A stretch of 64,000 nt of DNA from Nitrospirota bacterium (GCA_016208915.1 JACQXE010000051.1:1-64000), one strand, 5' to 3'. Positions 6,958-15,010 are shown, counted from the first letter of the stretch. The notes: generated from the letters alone by a model not told the origin. Translations and numbers: made by a program.

Positions 6958-8256
6958 CTATGAGCCGTCATCTGTTTTGATATGCGGTGTTATGAATATG
7001 AGAAGCTCAGTTTTATCTTTTCTTTTAGTTTCTTTTTTAAAAAGCCATCCGAGCAGAGGTATTTTGGATAATAAGGGCACGCGGTTTTCCCCTTCAGTAT
7101 CAGTCTCAGTATAGATACCGCCTATAACTATTGTTTCTCCGTTTTTGATAAGAACTCCTGTCTGGGTCTCACGGCTAGTCTTTGGAGGGATGCCTAAAAC
7201 AGAACGGCTGAAATCAAATTCTTCTTTTTTTGTCAGAATCTTCAACGACACCTGTTCAAGATCTATTATCTTAGGTGTAACTGTCAAACGTAAAGAGGCT
7301 TCCTTTTCTGTAGTGCCTGTAACCTGCGAACTGCCTCCTGATATCGTTGTCGTAGGGATTATAATCTGCGTGCCGCTTGAAATTGTTGCCTCCTGGTTAT
7401 CCAAAACCATTACCTTCGGGCTGGAGAGTATCTTTGCCTTGCCCTCTGCCTCGAGCGCAGAAAGCTGCAAATCCAATGTCAGCTTGTTAGTTAATAAGCC
7501 TATGCCTATTGCTCCGCCACTTCCTGCGCCAACTGCCGCAGGAAGATTTACGTTAAATGCATTTCCTGAATAGCCTATTCCGCCGGTTAATGCAATTGCA
7601 GCTGTATCGGTTGATGTTGTCTTTGTGGCGCCTCCAAACACTAATACGTCTCCGGTCCGATACATAGTGCCCCATTGGATGCCTAACTCTTCTCTCGCAT
7701 TAGTACTGATCTCAACAATCTGCGCCTCGATCATTACCTGTTTTGTCTTTATATCTACCTGTTTCAATAGCTGAGCTGCCCTGTCTATTGCTGATGGAGT
7801 ATCCTTAATGACTATCGTGCTGCTCCTTATATCTGATGCCACTGTGCCTTTTTTGCTCAAGGCCTTTGTAATTACAGGTTCGAGTTCTTTCGGGTTCGCA
7901 TATTTGACAGTCATTGTGCGGGTTATAAGGTCAGCATCATCTTCCAATGGGACTATACTTACAATATTGCTCTCTTTGATGTAAGAATACCCTTTCCCTT
8001 TTAATATGGAGTCTATCGCATCCCAGAGCGGAACATTTCTGAGACTGACAGTCACCTTCCCGGTTAGCTTTTCATCGACAATGATGTTGATACCGTGCTC
8101 CTGTCCTATCGCCCTCATTACGTCCCGAAGTTCAACATCTCTGAGTTCTATCGAAACAAGCGGACCCTTATCCTCGGCATAAGCAGTAAACAGTGAACAG
8201 TTAATAGTAAACAGTAAAAAAATAATATGTAAAGCATAGCGCCTTTTCATCTTCAT
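6958..8256 (-). CDS. pilQ: type IV pilus secretin PilQ, short form
   Basis: At 432 aa this is shorter than typical PilQ because the AMIN domains are missing. After a signal peptide comes a secretin/TonB short domain (VELRDVMRAIGQEHGINIIV), a secretin_N domain (RTMTVKYANPKELEPV... SSTIVIKDTPSAIDRA), and the secretin barrel ending in GVLIKNGETIVIGGIY and ELLIFITPHI. It would form the outer-membrane pore for the pilus. The signal peptide (FTINCSLFTAYA) is encoded by a heptamer repeat at 8184-8218. It overlaps pilP by 4 bp, as expected in an operon. Confidence 0.9.
   Translation of the reverse strand: MKMKRRYALHIIFLLFTINCSLFTAYAEDKGPLVSIELRDVELRDVMRAIGQEHGINIIVDEKLTGKVTVSLRNVPLWDAIDSILKGKGYSYIKESNIVSIVPLEDDADLITRTMTVKYANPKELEPVITKALSKKGTVASDIRSSTIVIKDTPSAIDRAAQLLKQVDIKTKQVMIEAQIVEISTNAREELGIQWGTMYRTGDVLVFGGATKTTSTDTAAIALTGGIGYSGNAFNVNLPAAVGAGSGGAIGIGLLTNKLTLDLQLSALEAEGKAKILSSPKVMVLDNQEATISSGTQIIIPTTTISGGSSQVTGTTEKEASLRLTVTPKIIDLEQVSLKILTKKEEFDFSRSVLGIPPKTSRETQTGVLIKNGETIVIGGIYTETDTEGENRVPLLSKIPLLGWLFKKETKRKDKTELLIFITPHIKTDDGS
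8184..8218. repeat. heptamer array inside the pilQ signal-peptide codons
   Basis: The units CAGTAAA CAGTGAA CAGTTAA TAGTAAA CAGTAAA are read in frame as part of the signal peptide of PilQ. Confidence 0.85.
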
Positions 8257-8720
8257 CTTCTCCCCCCCTTCTGTCCGCCTAAGGCGGATTCAATAGCGAA
8301 TTTCTCTATTCCAAGATAAAACTTTTTCCCGCTTTTTTCTAAAATGACCCTGTCCTTGTTTATGCCTACTATCATGAAGTCATTGACCTTCTCGTTTTTC
8401 CTGTAAAATCCTCCGTTTATTATTGCCAATGCCCTTTCTCCGTCAGATATTATACCCTCAACCTTCAGACCTATTGAGACGTCTTCCTTTTGTATTCTTT
8501 CCTTTTTCAGCACGCTGTCTTCATATCTTATGAACGGGTCTCTCCCCCACTTTTCCTTTATTATTTCCTTCACAGGCGACTGCAATGCACTGAGTTTTAT
8601 ATCAGAAAGATTTTCTGCATAAGAAAGTGAAAAGTGAAAAGTGAAAAGTGAAAAGATAAAAATCATGGAAAATATTTTTTTTGATCTTTGTAATTTGCAA
8701 GTTGCAACTTTTCTCTTCAT
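8253..8720 (-). CDS. pilP: pilus assembly protein PilP-like
   Basis: This is a 155-aa exported protein at the pilP position between pilO and pilQ. Its C-terminal half (VEGIISDGERALAIINGGFYRKNEKVND) matches the beta-rich homology region by which PilP contacts PilQ, and DPF near 62 is the usual PilP lead-in. The N-terminal hydrophobic stretch is encoded by two short tandem arrays. I see no lipobox Cys, unlike many PilP lipoproteins. PilP links the inner-membrane PilNO complex to the secretin. It overlaps both neighbours by 4 bp. Confidence 0.78.
   Translation of the reverse strand: MKRKVATCKLQRSKKIFSMIFIFSLFTFHFSLSYAENLSDIKLSALQSPVKEIIKEKWGRDPFIRYEDSVLKKERIQKEDVSIGLKVEGIISDGERALAIINGGFYRKNEKVNDFMIVGINKDRVILEKSGKKFYLGIEKFAIESALGGQKGGRR
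8624..8710. repeat. heptamer arrays inside the pilP signal-peptide codons
   Basis: AAAGTGA is repeated four times and followed by AAAGATA (8624-8655). A second period-7 array (TTTGTAA TTTGCAA GTTGCAA) lies at about 8687-8707. Both are in frame in the exported N-terminus of PilP. Confidence 0.8.
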
Positions 8721-9277
8721 TGCTTTTTCCTCAGATAGGTCACAACCTTCAAAATGGCTATGCCTGAAGGATACAAGGCGCTGTTGGTCTCGAACTTGAG
8801 TTCCCGTATCAGAAACAATCTGTGTCTTAATTCAATACTTCTGAGAAAATCATACATCTCCCTGAATCTGACCCTTAACTCTATCTTTACCCTCATGATA
8901 ATAAAATTATCCTTATATTCGAACCCCTCAGGCGCTATGGATATGAAATCCACTCTTGCCATGCTTGCCTCACGGCTTATTGCCGCCAGCAAGCCTGAAA
9001 GGTCCTCTGCTTCCGGAAGTTTCATATCTTCGGCAATTTGATTTTTCTGAAGTGAAACCTGCGAAGACAGGGCAGTGTTTACAACCTCAATATCATTTTT
9101 CAGCGTCTGCAGAGTCTGCTGTTTTAAGTTTGCCTTCTGTGAAGCAGGCTTATACAGCAGAATATAGAAACCGCCTACTACTATAAATACCAGCATTAAT
9201 ACGCTGATAACCCTTTCCCTTCCTGAAAGGCGGTCTATCCTGCCGGCTATAGTTTTTCTCAAAGACTTTAGGTCCAT
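8717..9277 (-). CDS. pilO: pilus assembly protein PilO-like
   Basis: This 186-aa protein has one N-terminal membrane segment (about 24-42: ISVLMLVFIVVGGFYILLY), a coiled region, and a ferredoxin-like periplasmic domain including RVRFREMYDFLRSIELRHRLFLIREL. That architecture and the position between pilN and pilP identify PilO, which dimerises with PilN to form the inner-membrane alignment complex. It overlaps pilN by 10 bp and pilP by 4 bp. Confidence 0.85.
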   Translation of the reverse strand: MDLKSLRKTIAGRIDRLSGRERVISVLMLVFIVVGGFYILLYKPASQKANLKQQTLQTLKNDIEVVNTALSSQVSLQKNQIAEDMKLPEAEDLSGLLAAISREASMARVDFISIAPEGFEYKDNFIIMRVKIELRVRFREMYDFLRSIELRHRLFLIRELKFETNSALYPSGIAILKVVTYLRKKQ

Positions 9278-9804
9278 TTCAGTTTTGTCTTTAGTTCAAA
9301 GGAGATTTCCTTTTCTCCCTTTTGAGAAAATACGATTTCGACGTCGTAGAAGTACTGCGACGCCTCAAGCGCAGATATGAGATTCGCCACGCCAAGCTGT
9401 GTAGTTGTGAAGCCCTTTACGCTCATCAGCTTTATCCCTCTCTCATCTTTTGATTCGATGGAAGAGAGCCACACATTTTCAGGCACAAGAATTGATATCT
9501 CACTTATGATAAAGCTCCATCTGGGTGTTTTTCCTATAGCATCAAGTATCTCTCTGTCGACTGATGAGATGGTCTGGACAGGCGCAGATGCAACCAGTAA
9601 TTTTTGCTGTAAATCTGTTTTATGTTTGTTTAGCTTGTCCAGTTCGATATCAACCTTTCTGATCTCAATGCCCTTAAAAAACCAGAGAACAATTATTGTT
9701 ATGATATAAACTGCAAGCCCCGGGAAAATGTAATAAAACAGGCCCTTTATTTTAGGCTCGCCTGTTTTAACCTCTATTGGCAGAAGATTCAGCGTTTCCT
9801 TCAA
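9268..9804 (-). CDS. pilN: pilus assembly protein PilN-like
   Basis: This is a 178-aa bitopic protein. The N-terminus MKETLNLLPIEVK contains the cytoplasmic NLLP motif by which PilN docks onto PilM. A membrane helix (about 27-45) and a coiled region follow. The periplasmic domain (DAIGKTPRWSFIISEISILVPENVWLSSIE...) then gives the typical PilN fold. It overlaps pilM by 4 bp and pilO by 10 bp. Confidence 0.88.
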   Translation of the reverse strand: MKETLNLLPIEVKTGEPKIKGLFYYIFPGLAVYIITIIVLWFFKGIEIRKVDIELDKLNKHKTDLQQKLLVASAPVQTISSVDREILDAIGKTPRWSFIISEISILVPENVWLSSIESKDERGIKLMSVKGFTTTQLGVANLISALEASQYFYDVEIVFSQKGEKEISFELKTKLKWT

Positions 9805-10754
9805 GAACCCCTCCTCGCAAGACCTATTGCCACAGAGAACATTGAACCTAACTTTCTTATTTTCTCATCTTTAAGAACAAGGCCGTTAAAAGGATTAGGT
9901 GCGCTGACCGGAACATCGAATACGCCTGAGAAATATTCCCTTATTGCAGAACTGACGGCAACCCCTCCTGTCAGAATCACCGCTTCAAATGTCTTTTCTT
10001 TAAATGTGGCTTTATAATAATCTATGGACCTGAATATCTCTTTCAGTATCTGATTCAATATGTCTCGCATCTTTTCCGCAGGTCCGTTCATCAGTATGTT
10101 ATCTGCCTCTTCTTCTGAAAAACCCTCATTAAGAAGATGGTTCTTCAGATGTTCTCCTCCCATATCTACGGATCTGGTCAGCCTCAAAGCCCCTGCCTTG
10201 ACTATATCTATCTCCATCACCTTTGCGCCTATGTCTAAGATTATTACATTTCCGGGACTGTTTAGAGGGATCGCCCTGATCAAACACAAAGGGTTTATGT
10301 CAACAGATGTTATACGGAGACCGGATTCCTTTAAAGGAAAGATATGGCGATTAATATTTTCTCTTTCTGTAGAAGCGAATGTTACTATGATGCCGTCAGC
10401 CCCTTGCTTTGCAACATAATCATAGACTGCATTCTCGGCAGAATAAGGCAACTGTCTTTTTATCTCCCATCTTACAGCTTCCTTTAATTCGCTCTTCGGC
10501 ATGAGGGGCAGGGTTATGGTTCTTATAAAAGAAAAACTGCTGGGTATCTGTACTGAAGCCTCTTTGCCGATAATATTCAGTTCTTTGAAAAAATTGTGCA
10601 GGCTGTTTATGAAAAGTGTATCGTCTTCCCTCTCAGAGGAAGAAATATTCATGGAGGCGGCAATGGAAACTTTATTTGTTCTGAGTCCTATGACCTTTAT
10701 AGAACCACTGCCAAGATCTACCCCTAAGGGAGCAGGTCGAAACAGTTTTACCAT
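9801..10754 (-). CDS. pilM: pilus assembly protein PilM, actin-like ATPase
   Basis: This 317-aa cytoplasmic protein has the FtsA/actin-like fold. LGVDLGSGSIKVIGL at about 8-22 is the phosphate-1 motif, VIILDIGAKVMEID near 173 the phosphate-2 motif, and AVILTGGVAVSSAI near 257 the adenosine motif. PilM binds ATP and the PilN N-terminus at the inner membrane. It is the first recognised pil gene, after a small membrane-protein gene whose stop it overlaps by one base. Confidence 0.93.
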   Translation of the reverse strand: MVKLFRPAPLGVDLGSGSIKVIGLRTNKVSIAASMNISSSEREDDTLFINSLHNFFKELNIIGKEASVQIPSSFSFIRTITLPLMPKSELKEAVRWEIKRQLPYSAENAVYDYVAKQGADGIIVTFASTERENINRHIFPLKESGLRITSVDINPLCLIRAIPLNSPGNVIILDIGAKVMEIDIVKAGALRLTRSVDMGGEHLKNHLLNEGFSEEEADNILMNGPAEKMRDILNQILKEIFRSIDYYKATFKEKTFEAVILTGGVAVSSAIREYFSGVFDVPVSAPNPFNGLVLKDEKIRKLGSMFSVAIGLARRGS

Positions 10755-10981
10755 CAGTGCCTCTTCGTAAAATAATATGCCATAAAAAACATGAATATTG
10801 AGATAAGCATGAGCGAAACACCGAATCCAATTCTATAGGAAAAAGTAAAGCTGTCAATCCTCGCTACCATTTTGGCTGAAATATCATTAAGTCTTCGCAA
10901 CGTCCCGGGCGCAACTAAGAAGAGGACGCCGATTACGAAAGCCAGAACCCCTATAACTACAGAAAAGGTAACAATTGACAT
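10754..10981 (-). CDS. small two-helix membrane protein leading the pil operon
   Basis: This 75-aa protein has two hydrophobic helices (about 2-25 and 50-68) joined by a basic, amphipathic loop (RRLNDISAKMVARIDSF). I do not recognise a family. It is preceded by AGGAGG and a sigma-70 promoter and overlaps pilM by one base, so it is the first gene of the pil operon. A role in pilus assembly is guilt by association only. Confidence 0.72.
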   Translation of the reverse strand: MSIVTFSVVIGVLAFVIGVLFLVAPGTLRRLNDISAKMVARIDSFTFSYRIGFGVSLMLISIFMFFMAYYFTKRH

Positions 10982-11015
10982 AAGTTCGCCCTCCTGCCTA
11001 AAGTTCTACTTTAAA

Positions 11016-11044
11016 AGAATATCTGTTAATCTTCAAAATGTCAA
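11016..11044 (-). promoter_or_regulatory. sigma-70 promoter of the pil operon
   Basis: On the minus strand, TTGACA (11039-11044) is followed after 17 bp by TATTCT (11016-11021). It lies about 35 bp upstream of the first operon gene, with no competing promoter seen inside the tightly overlapped genes. Confidence 0.78.
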
Positions 11045-11124
11045 GGATTTATTTGATTTTATCGGAGGTCTGTTTTGAGGATTTTAAAGAATCTCAGAAA
11101 AAAATAGTTGGCATATAGGAAAGC

Positions 11125-12036
11125 TTATCTCCGGACTATCAAAAACAAGGTAATGAGTAAGATTAAGATTATTATCCCTATTCCTATATTTTTTATCCAC
11201 CCGAATCGTCTTGACTCAATGTATATCATTTTCTCATAGGATTTTACGCCTTCATTTTCATATCCGGCAGCTTGTCCTTCATCATTGGAAGGCTCCTTTG
11301 TACCCTGATCTAATGAATCCCGGTCAGCAGAAAGCCTTGAGGTCTTATCCTTATACTCTGAGACGACCTGATCTCTTTCGCTCTTTATTTCTTCCAACCG
11401 GTTTTTCATTACTGATATTTCATTATTGAGGGAAAGATTCTCTTCTGTTTTTTCATGAACCAGACCCCTCAGTTCAGTTATTATCCTTTTGAATTCTTCA
11501 ATCTCATTTTGTTGTTCGCTCCCCGAATCTGTTTTTTTAGCCGGCTCGCTGCTCAGTGAATCGAGCCGTTCTTTGAGTTCATCATTCTGCGCCTCTTTGA
11601 GTTCAAGCTCTTTTTTCTCAACTTCAGCCCTCAGATCATCAATAGTTTTTTCCAGGTCTAAAATATTTTCATTGAGGTGTTTATTCTCTTCGAGCAAAGT
11701 ATTTTCACGATCCTGAATGCTTTCAATTCCTTGCTTTAGCTCTAATATCTCCATATTCCGCAGTATGTCAAGGTCTGCCAGCCTGTCATGCAGTATTTTT
11801 CTTTCCTCGAATGCCTTATGCAATGCGTGTATGAGCCTGTCTTTTTCTTTGGCGGATATTGCTATCTGGGTATTCTTATCTTCTGTTATCTCTTCAAGAT
11901 GTGCTATCTCTTTAAGGGCTTTTAAGAGTCTTTCTCTGAGGTTTTTTGTATCAGGTTGTTCTGAGGGTGTTTTATCCTGTCTTTGCCGGAACGGGTCATC
12001 AGGCTGAAGCTCATCAAGCACAAAATCAGAATCCAT
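11125..12036 (-). CDS. tail-anchored coiled-coil protein
   Basis: This 303-aa protein is highly charged and helical from about residue 30 to 230, with continuous heptad patterns (LEKTIDDLRAEVEKKELELKEAQ and similar), so a long coiled coil is likely. A single C-terminal hydrophobic helix (about 283-300, IGIGIIILILLITLFLIV) ends in RR, so it would be a tail-anchored inner-membrane protein facing the cytoplasm. No enzymatic domain is seen. It has its own promoter and is transcribed toward the pil operon; a role in cell organisation or pilus positioning is only a guess. Confidence 0.8.
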   Translation of the reverse strand: MDSDFVLDELQPDDPFRQRQDKTPSEQPDTKNLRERLLKALKEIAHLEEITEDKNTQIAISAKEKDRLIHALHKAFEERKILHDRLADLDILRNMEILELKQGIESIQDRENTLLEENKHLNENILDLEKTIDDLRAEVEKKELELKEAQNDELKERLDSLSSEPAKKTDSGSEQQNEIEEFKRIITELRGLVHEKTEENLSLNNEISVMKNRLEEIKSERDQVVSEYKDKTSRLSADRDSLDQGTKEPSNDEGQAAGYENEGVKSYEKMIYIESRRFGWIKNIGIGIIILILLITLFLIVRR

Positions 12037-12069
12037 ATTAAAACACTCTATGCTTTATCATTTTTCAAA

Positions 12070-12098
12070 AACATATCCTATCTCTCTGACAAAGTCAA
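12070..12098 (-). promoter_or_regulatory. sigma-70 promoter of the coiled-coil gene
   Basis: On the minus strand TTGACT (12093-12098), a 17-bp spacer and TATGTT (12070-12075) precede the start at 12036. It is divergent from the promoter at 12155. Confidence 0.6.
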
Positions 12099-12131
12099 GC
12101 TTAAATGTCTTGCCGCAAATCTATGCCCTGA

Positions 12132-12160
12132 TGCAAAATAGATAGATTATTTTATATAAT
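12132..12160 (+). promoter_or_regulatory. promoter of the small CxxC ORF / ccsA-resB transcript
   Basis: A perfect TATAAT (12155-12160) lies 7 nt before the ATG at 12168, with a weak -35 (TGCAAA, 12132-12137) 17 bp upstream. A start site near 12167 would leave the small ORF with almost no leader. No Shine-Dalgarno sequence is visible. Confidence 0.5.
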
Positions 12161-12167
12161 TAAAGCA

Positions 12168-12299
12168 ATGGAATGCAGGGAATGTAAAGGGAGCTTAAAA
12201 CTGTACATAGGGTGAAAGGCAGTGAGTCTGCGCTGCATGGGATGCGGCAGAATATATCCTCCCTTGTTTATATTTGATAGAAAAAGGCGATTAATATGA
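12168..12299 (+). CDS. dual-CxxC small protein with in-frame UGA, putative selenoprotein
   Basis: One reading frame runs ATG GAA TGC AGG GAA TGT ... GGG TGA AAG ... TGC ATG GGA TGC GGC ... to TGA at 12297-12299, 43 codons in all. It encodes CREC, then YIG-UGA-KAVSLR, then CMGCG and a basic C-terminus. The two CxxC pairs on either side of the UGA (12213-12215) would make a zinc ribbon, and only read-through joins them. The last codon overlaps the ccsA start (ATGA), typical of coupled translation. A hairpin starts 11 nt after the UGA. I recall small dual-CxxC (seleno)proteins in anaerobes. The alternative is a CGA-to-TGA nonsense mutation of an Arg codon, giving a recent pseudogene. Confidence 0.6.
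12227..12251 (+). promoter_or_regulatory. SECIS-like hairpin downstream of the in-frame UGA
   Basis: TCTGC (12227-12231) pairs with GCAGA (12247-12251), and GCAT (12235-12238) with ATGC (12242-12245), leaving a GGG loop. G32/T34 of the 5' strand are bulged if C33 pairs with G46. The stem starts 11 nt after the UGA, the spacing known for the Escherichia coli fdhF SECIS apical stem-loop, which also has a bulged U and loop G residues. Confidence 0.5.
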
Positions 12300-13168
12300 C
12301 AGCAGAGGAAATACTTTCGAGAGATGCATTTTTGCTCGGCATGGAACTCAGGCTTTTCTGGCTTGTTGCCTTGCTCTATGCTATAAGTTTTCTAATAGGA
12401 ATTTCTTATCTTCTCTCATCAAGAAAGGCTGCTGGAAGGTTTCTGACAGTCAGTCTATGGTTCACTGCAATTGTTCATACGTTGCTTATTATATTCAGGA
12501 CGATCGAGGGTCAGAGACCGCCGTTCCAGACCCTTTACGAGACGCTTTCATGGTTTGCATGGTCAGCAAACATAACATATCTATTTGTCCAATCAAGATG
12601 GAAAGAGATACATTTTCCGGGAATCTTTGTATCAGGCATTGCAATGGCTGCATGTCTTTACAGCATTTTCACAAGAAGCCCTGAGATAATTCCTCTGCCT
12701 CCTGCCCTGCAGAGCCCATGGTATGAGGCACATGTGATTATCGCATTTCTTGCCTATGCTGTATTTGTTGTCAGTTTTGCCGTAGAGCTGACGCATCTGA
12801 TATTTGAAAGGACTTTCAGAAATAATGCGCTTGTGTTCGGTTTCCCTTTTGAAGGGTTTCACAGGTATGCGCACAGGCTTGTGCTTTTTGGATTTCCACT
12901 TATGACATTCGCTGTATTTTCGGGCGCTGCATGGGCAAATGATGCATGGGGAAGGTACTGGTCTTGGGACCCTAAGGAGACATGGTCATTGATTACATGG
13001 ACGGTCTATGCAATGTATCTTCACAGCAGGGCAATAGCAAGATGGAGAGATAATCCTGCGTCATTCCTGAATATCTTGGGTTTTATATGTATGATAATGA
13101 CATTCCTCGGCGTGAACTGGCTTGCTAAACTGCTAAATATACCGAGCATGCACACATATGGCGTCTAA
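12296..13168 (+). CDS. ccsA: cytochrome c maturation protein CcsA/ResC family
   Basis: This 290-aa protein has about eight membrane helices. The haem-handling WWD domain is clear: WANDAWGRYWSWDPKETWSL near residues 213-232. Conserved His residues for haem are present near 146 (WYEAHVIIAF), in FHRYAHRLV and in YLHSRAIARW. With ResB it forms the System II synthetase that exports haem and attaches it to CxxCH motifs outside the membrane. The octaheme cytochrome at 60-61 kb is a likely client. It overlaps resB by 11 bp. Confidence 0.93.
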   Translation: MTAEEILSRDAFLLGMELRLFWLVALLYAISFLIGISYLLSSRKAAGRFLTVSLWFTAIVHTLLIIFRTIEGQRPPFQTLYETLSWFAWSANITYLFVQSRWKEIHFPGIFVSGIAMAACLYSIFTRSPEIIPLPPALQSPWYEAHVIIAFLAYAVFVVSFAVELTHLIFERTFRNNALVFGFPFEGFHRYAHRLVLFGFPLMTFAVFSGAAWANDAWGRYWSWDPKETWSLITWTVYAMYLHSRAIARWRDNPASFLNILGFICMIMTFLGVNWLAKLLNIPSMHTYGV

Positions 13169-14567
13169 CAGACTCTATAACACATTTTCATCGTTAAAGA
13201 CATCCGTAGTGATACTCGCTGCCATGTCAGTGTTTTATATCCTCGGGACGATATTTCCACAGGGCGGAGATGTCGGAGACTATATGAAGGCAGGCGGAAA
13301 ATATATCACGATTGTTAAGGCCTTCAGTCTGCTTAATATATTTACGTCGCCATTATTCTTAATGCTCTCTATGCTCCTTTCTGCCAACCTTGTCATATGC
13401 ATCTATGAAAGGTTCAAGATGATGAAGGCAAGGGCTAAAGTGATCCCTCTGGAATCGATTATGAATAATCCGAACCTTATAGAGATAGGCAAGGGAGAAT
13501 ACAGCAATACAATTTTTAGCCGTTTGAAAGGCATGAGGTTCAGACTTATTGAAGAAGGAGAAGGTTATTATGTTTTTGGAAAAGGATTACCCTACTGGTG
13601 GCTCTCATGGATATATCATTTAGGTATAGTAGTTGCCATTATCGGGTTTCTGCTGACAGCGCTTATGTCATTCGAGAAAGAAGCGACGCTGTATAAAGAT
13701 ACGCCTGAAAAAATCTCCCTGTATAGCCAGGAGACAAGGCTTAATGAATATCTGAAAAAGCTCGGTCTCAATATACCGAAAGAAGACAAGTCAAAGGAAT
13801 ATTTCCTGATATTAAAAGATTTCAAGACCGAATATTATCAGTCCTTGAAATTCGAATATCCCAAGGAAAAACTTTCGCGGCTGGCAACAGTCATCGGCTG
13901 GCGGCCAATAGAGCCGTCAAAAGAGGGCGGACTTTCTCCCAAGATGTGGAAGACAGCGCTTGAGCTGAAGACTCCTGATAACAAAACAAAGGAGGCATCT
14001 TTATGGGTCAATCATCCGTTCAGATACAGAGGGCTTACGCTTTATCAGATGGGCTTCGAACAAAAGATGAGTATGGTTGTGGCAGGCAGAACCGTTGAGA
14101 TAAATTCGATGGAACAGTTCGAAATCCCGGGCATAAAAGGAAAGTTTATAACATCGCCTGTCAAGACCGGAAAGGTTTTCAAAAAAGACGGTACAGAAGA
14201 TAATGTGAAACCATTTTTTGACCTCTCATATATACCTGAGGGCAAGAAAAAGGAAAAATTGAAAGAGGTATATCTCGGCAGACAGGAAGACATTCGTGGT
14301 GTAAAAGTCCTGTTCAGGAATCTTAAAGAAGGAAGCTCATTGAGTTACAGGGTTGATCCTGGGGTTCCATTGATAGGGATATCAACGCTTCTTGTCTTTC
14401 TCGGCCTCTTAGTGAGGTGCCTTGGCTACTGGTACAGGGTTTATATTGTAATAAAGGGAAGGAAGATATTCACTCTTATAAGCACGAGGGGATTGTTCGC
14501 AAACAAAGACAGAATTCTAAAAAATATCCTGAATTCTGAAAGAAATGTCCTACTAGATAAGCACTAA
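13158..14567 (+). CDS. resB: cytochrome c biogenesis protein ResB/Ccs1
   Basis: This 469-aa protein has N-terminal membrane helices (about 13-35 and 55-78), a third near 150-175, a large extracytoplasmic region and a C-terminal helix near 405-428. The start SLKTSVVILAAMSVFYILGTIFPQGG and the segment LWVNHPFRYRGLTLYQMGFEQ are ResB hallmarks. It is the partner of CcsA in System II cytochrome c assembly, and the two genes overlap. A tRNA gene follows 66 bp later. Confidence 0.92.
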   Translation: MASNRLYNTFSSLKTSVVILAAMSVFYILGTIFPQGGDVGDYMKAGGKYITIVKAFSLLNIFTSPLFLMLSMLLSANLVICIYERFKMMKARAKVIPLESIMNNPNLIEIGKGEYSNTIFSRLKGMRFRLIEEGEGYYVFGKGLPYWWLSWIYHLGIVVAIIGFLLTALMSFEKEATLYKDTPEKISLYSQETRLNEYLKKLGLNIPKEDKSKEYFLILKDFKTEYYQSLKFEYPKEKLSRLATVIGWRPIEPSKEGGLSPKMWKTALELKTPDNKTKEASLWVNHPFRYRGLTLYQMGFEQKMSMVVAGRTVEINSMEQFEIPGIKGKFITSPVKTGKVFKKDGTEDNVKPFFDLSYIPEGKKKEKLKEVYLGRQEDIRGVKVLFRNLKEGSSLSYRVDPGVPLIGISTLLVFLGLLVRCLGYWYRVYIVIKGRKIFTLISTRGLFANKDRILKNILNSERNVLLDKH

Positions 14568-14633
14568 ATAAGGCAGCAAAACGTATCGAAAAATAAATTT
14601 TTCTCAACATCTGCATTATTTTAAAAGTGTAAA

Positions 14634-14709
14634 GGGCGGTTAGCTCAGCTGGGAGAGCGCCACGTTCGCAACGTGGAAGTCGGGGGTTCGAATCCCCTAC
14701 CGTCCACCA
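14634..14709 (+). tRNA. tRNA-Ala (anticodon CGC)
   Basis: A 76-nt cloverleaf with encoded CCA. The acceptor stem GGGCGGT pairs with ACCGTCC and contains the G3:U70 wobble that marks alanine tRNAs. The D-loop segment TTAGCTCAGCTGGGAGAGC, the anticodon stem CCACG/CGTGG with loop TTCGCAA (anticodon CGC, reading GCG), and the T-loop GGTTCGAATCC are all canonical. Its 3' end is the left boundary of a putative genomic island. Confidence 0.97.
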
Positions 14710-14716
14710 TTTTTTA
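14701..14716. other. left attachment site core (attL) at the tRNA-Ala 3' end
   Basis: The 16 bases CGTCCACCATTTTTTA, made of the last 9 tRNA bases and the next 7, recur exactly at 24675-24690. This is the arrangement left by a site-specific integrase that uses a tRNA 3' end. Confidence 0.72.
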
Positions 14717-14749
14717 CTAATAAAATCAAGGGTTGATACCCCTAAAAAA

Positions 14750-14771
14750 CCGTCAGTAAACCGTCAGTAAA
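14750..14771 (+). repeat. tandem 11-bp arm-type repeats next to attL
   Basis: CCGTCAGTAAA occurs twice in a row, beginning 34 bp inside the core. A matching pair (CTGTCAGTGAA, CCGTCAGTAAC) sits inside the other end at 24614-24635 in the same orientation, as expected for integrase arm or excisionase sites. Confidence 0.62.
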
Positions 14772-14859
14772 CTATAAAGTAGATGCGTGGGCTTCTGGTC
14801 GGGATATTTTCTGCTACAAATTTGCTACACTCACCACGCACCATGATAGTCTGTAACTG

Positions 14860-15010
14860 AAACTTCCCGCCGCAGAGACGGCGGGGTATCTTAAGAAAAT
14901 TTAACCATCGTGTTGTCATTCCCGCTTGTCGGGAATCCTTCAGAAAGATTCTGGACAAGCCAGAATGACAGAAATTAGGAAACCCCACAGCAGAGACTGA
15001 GGGGTATTGA
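14860..15010. repeat. nested palindromic repeats near attL
   Basis: Two related units around a shared GCAGAGAC core (14868-14893: CCCGCCGCAGAGACGGCGGG then GTAT; 14982-15004: CCCC...GCAGAGAC...GGGG then GTAT) flank a 57-bp inverted repeat (14914-14970) that opens TGTCATTC and ends GAATGACA. A second TGTCATTC unit lies at 24411-24515. They look like non-coding MITE- or REP-like units. Confidence 0.62.

Noticed and set aside
14634-14709. tRNA read with anticodon GCA or TGC
   Set aside because: Counting the 7-nt loop TTCGCAA places CGC at positions 34-36; G3:U70 confirms alanine.
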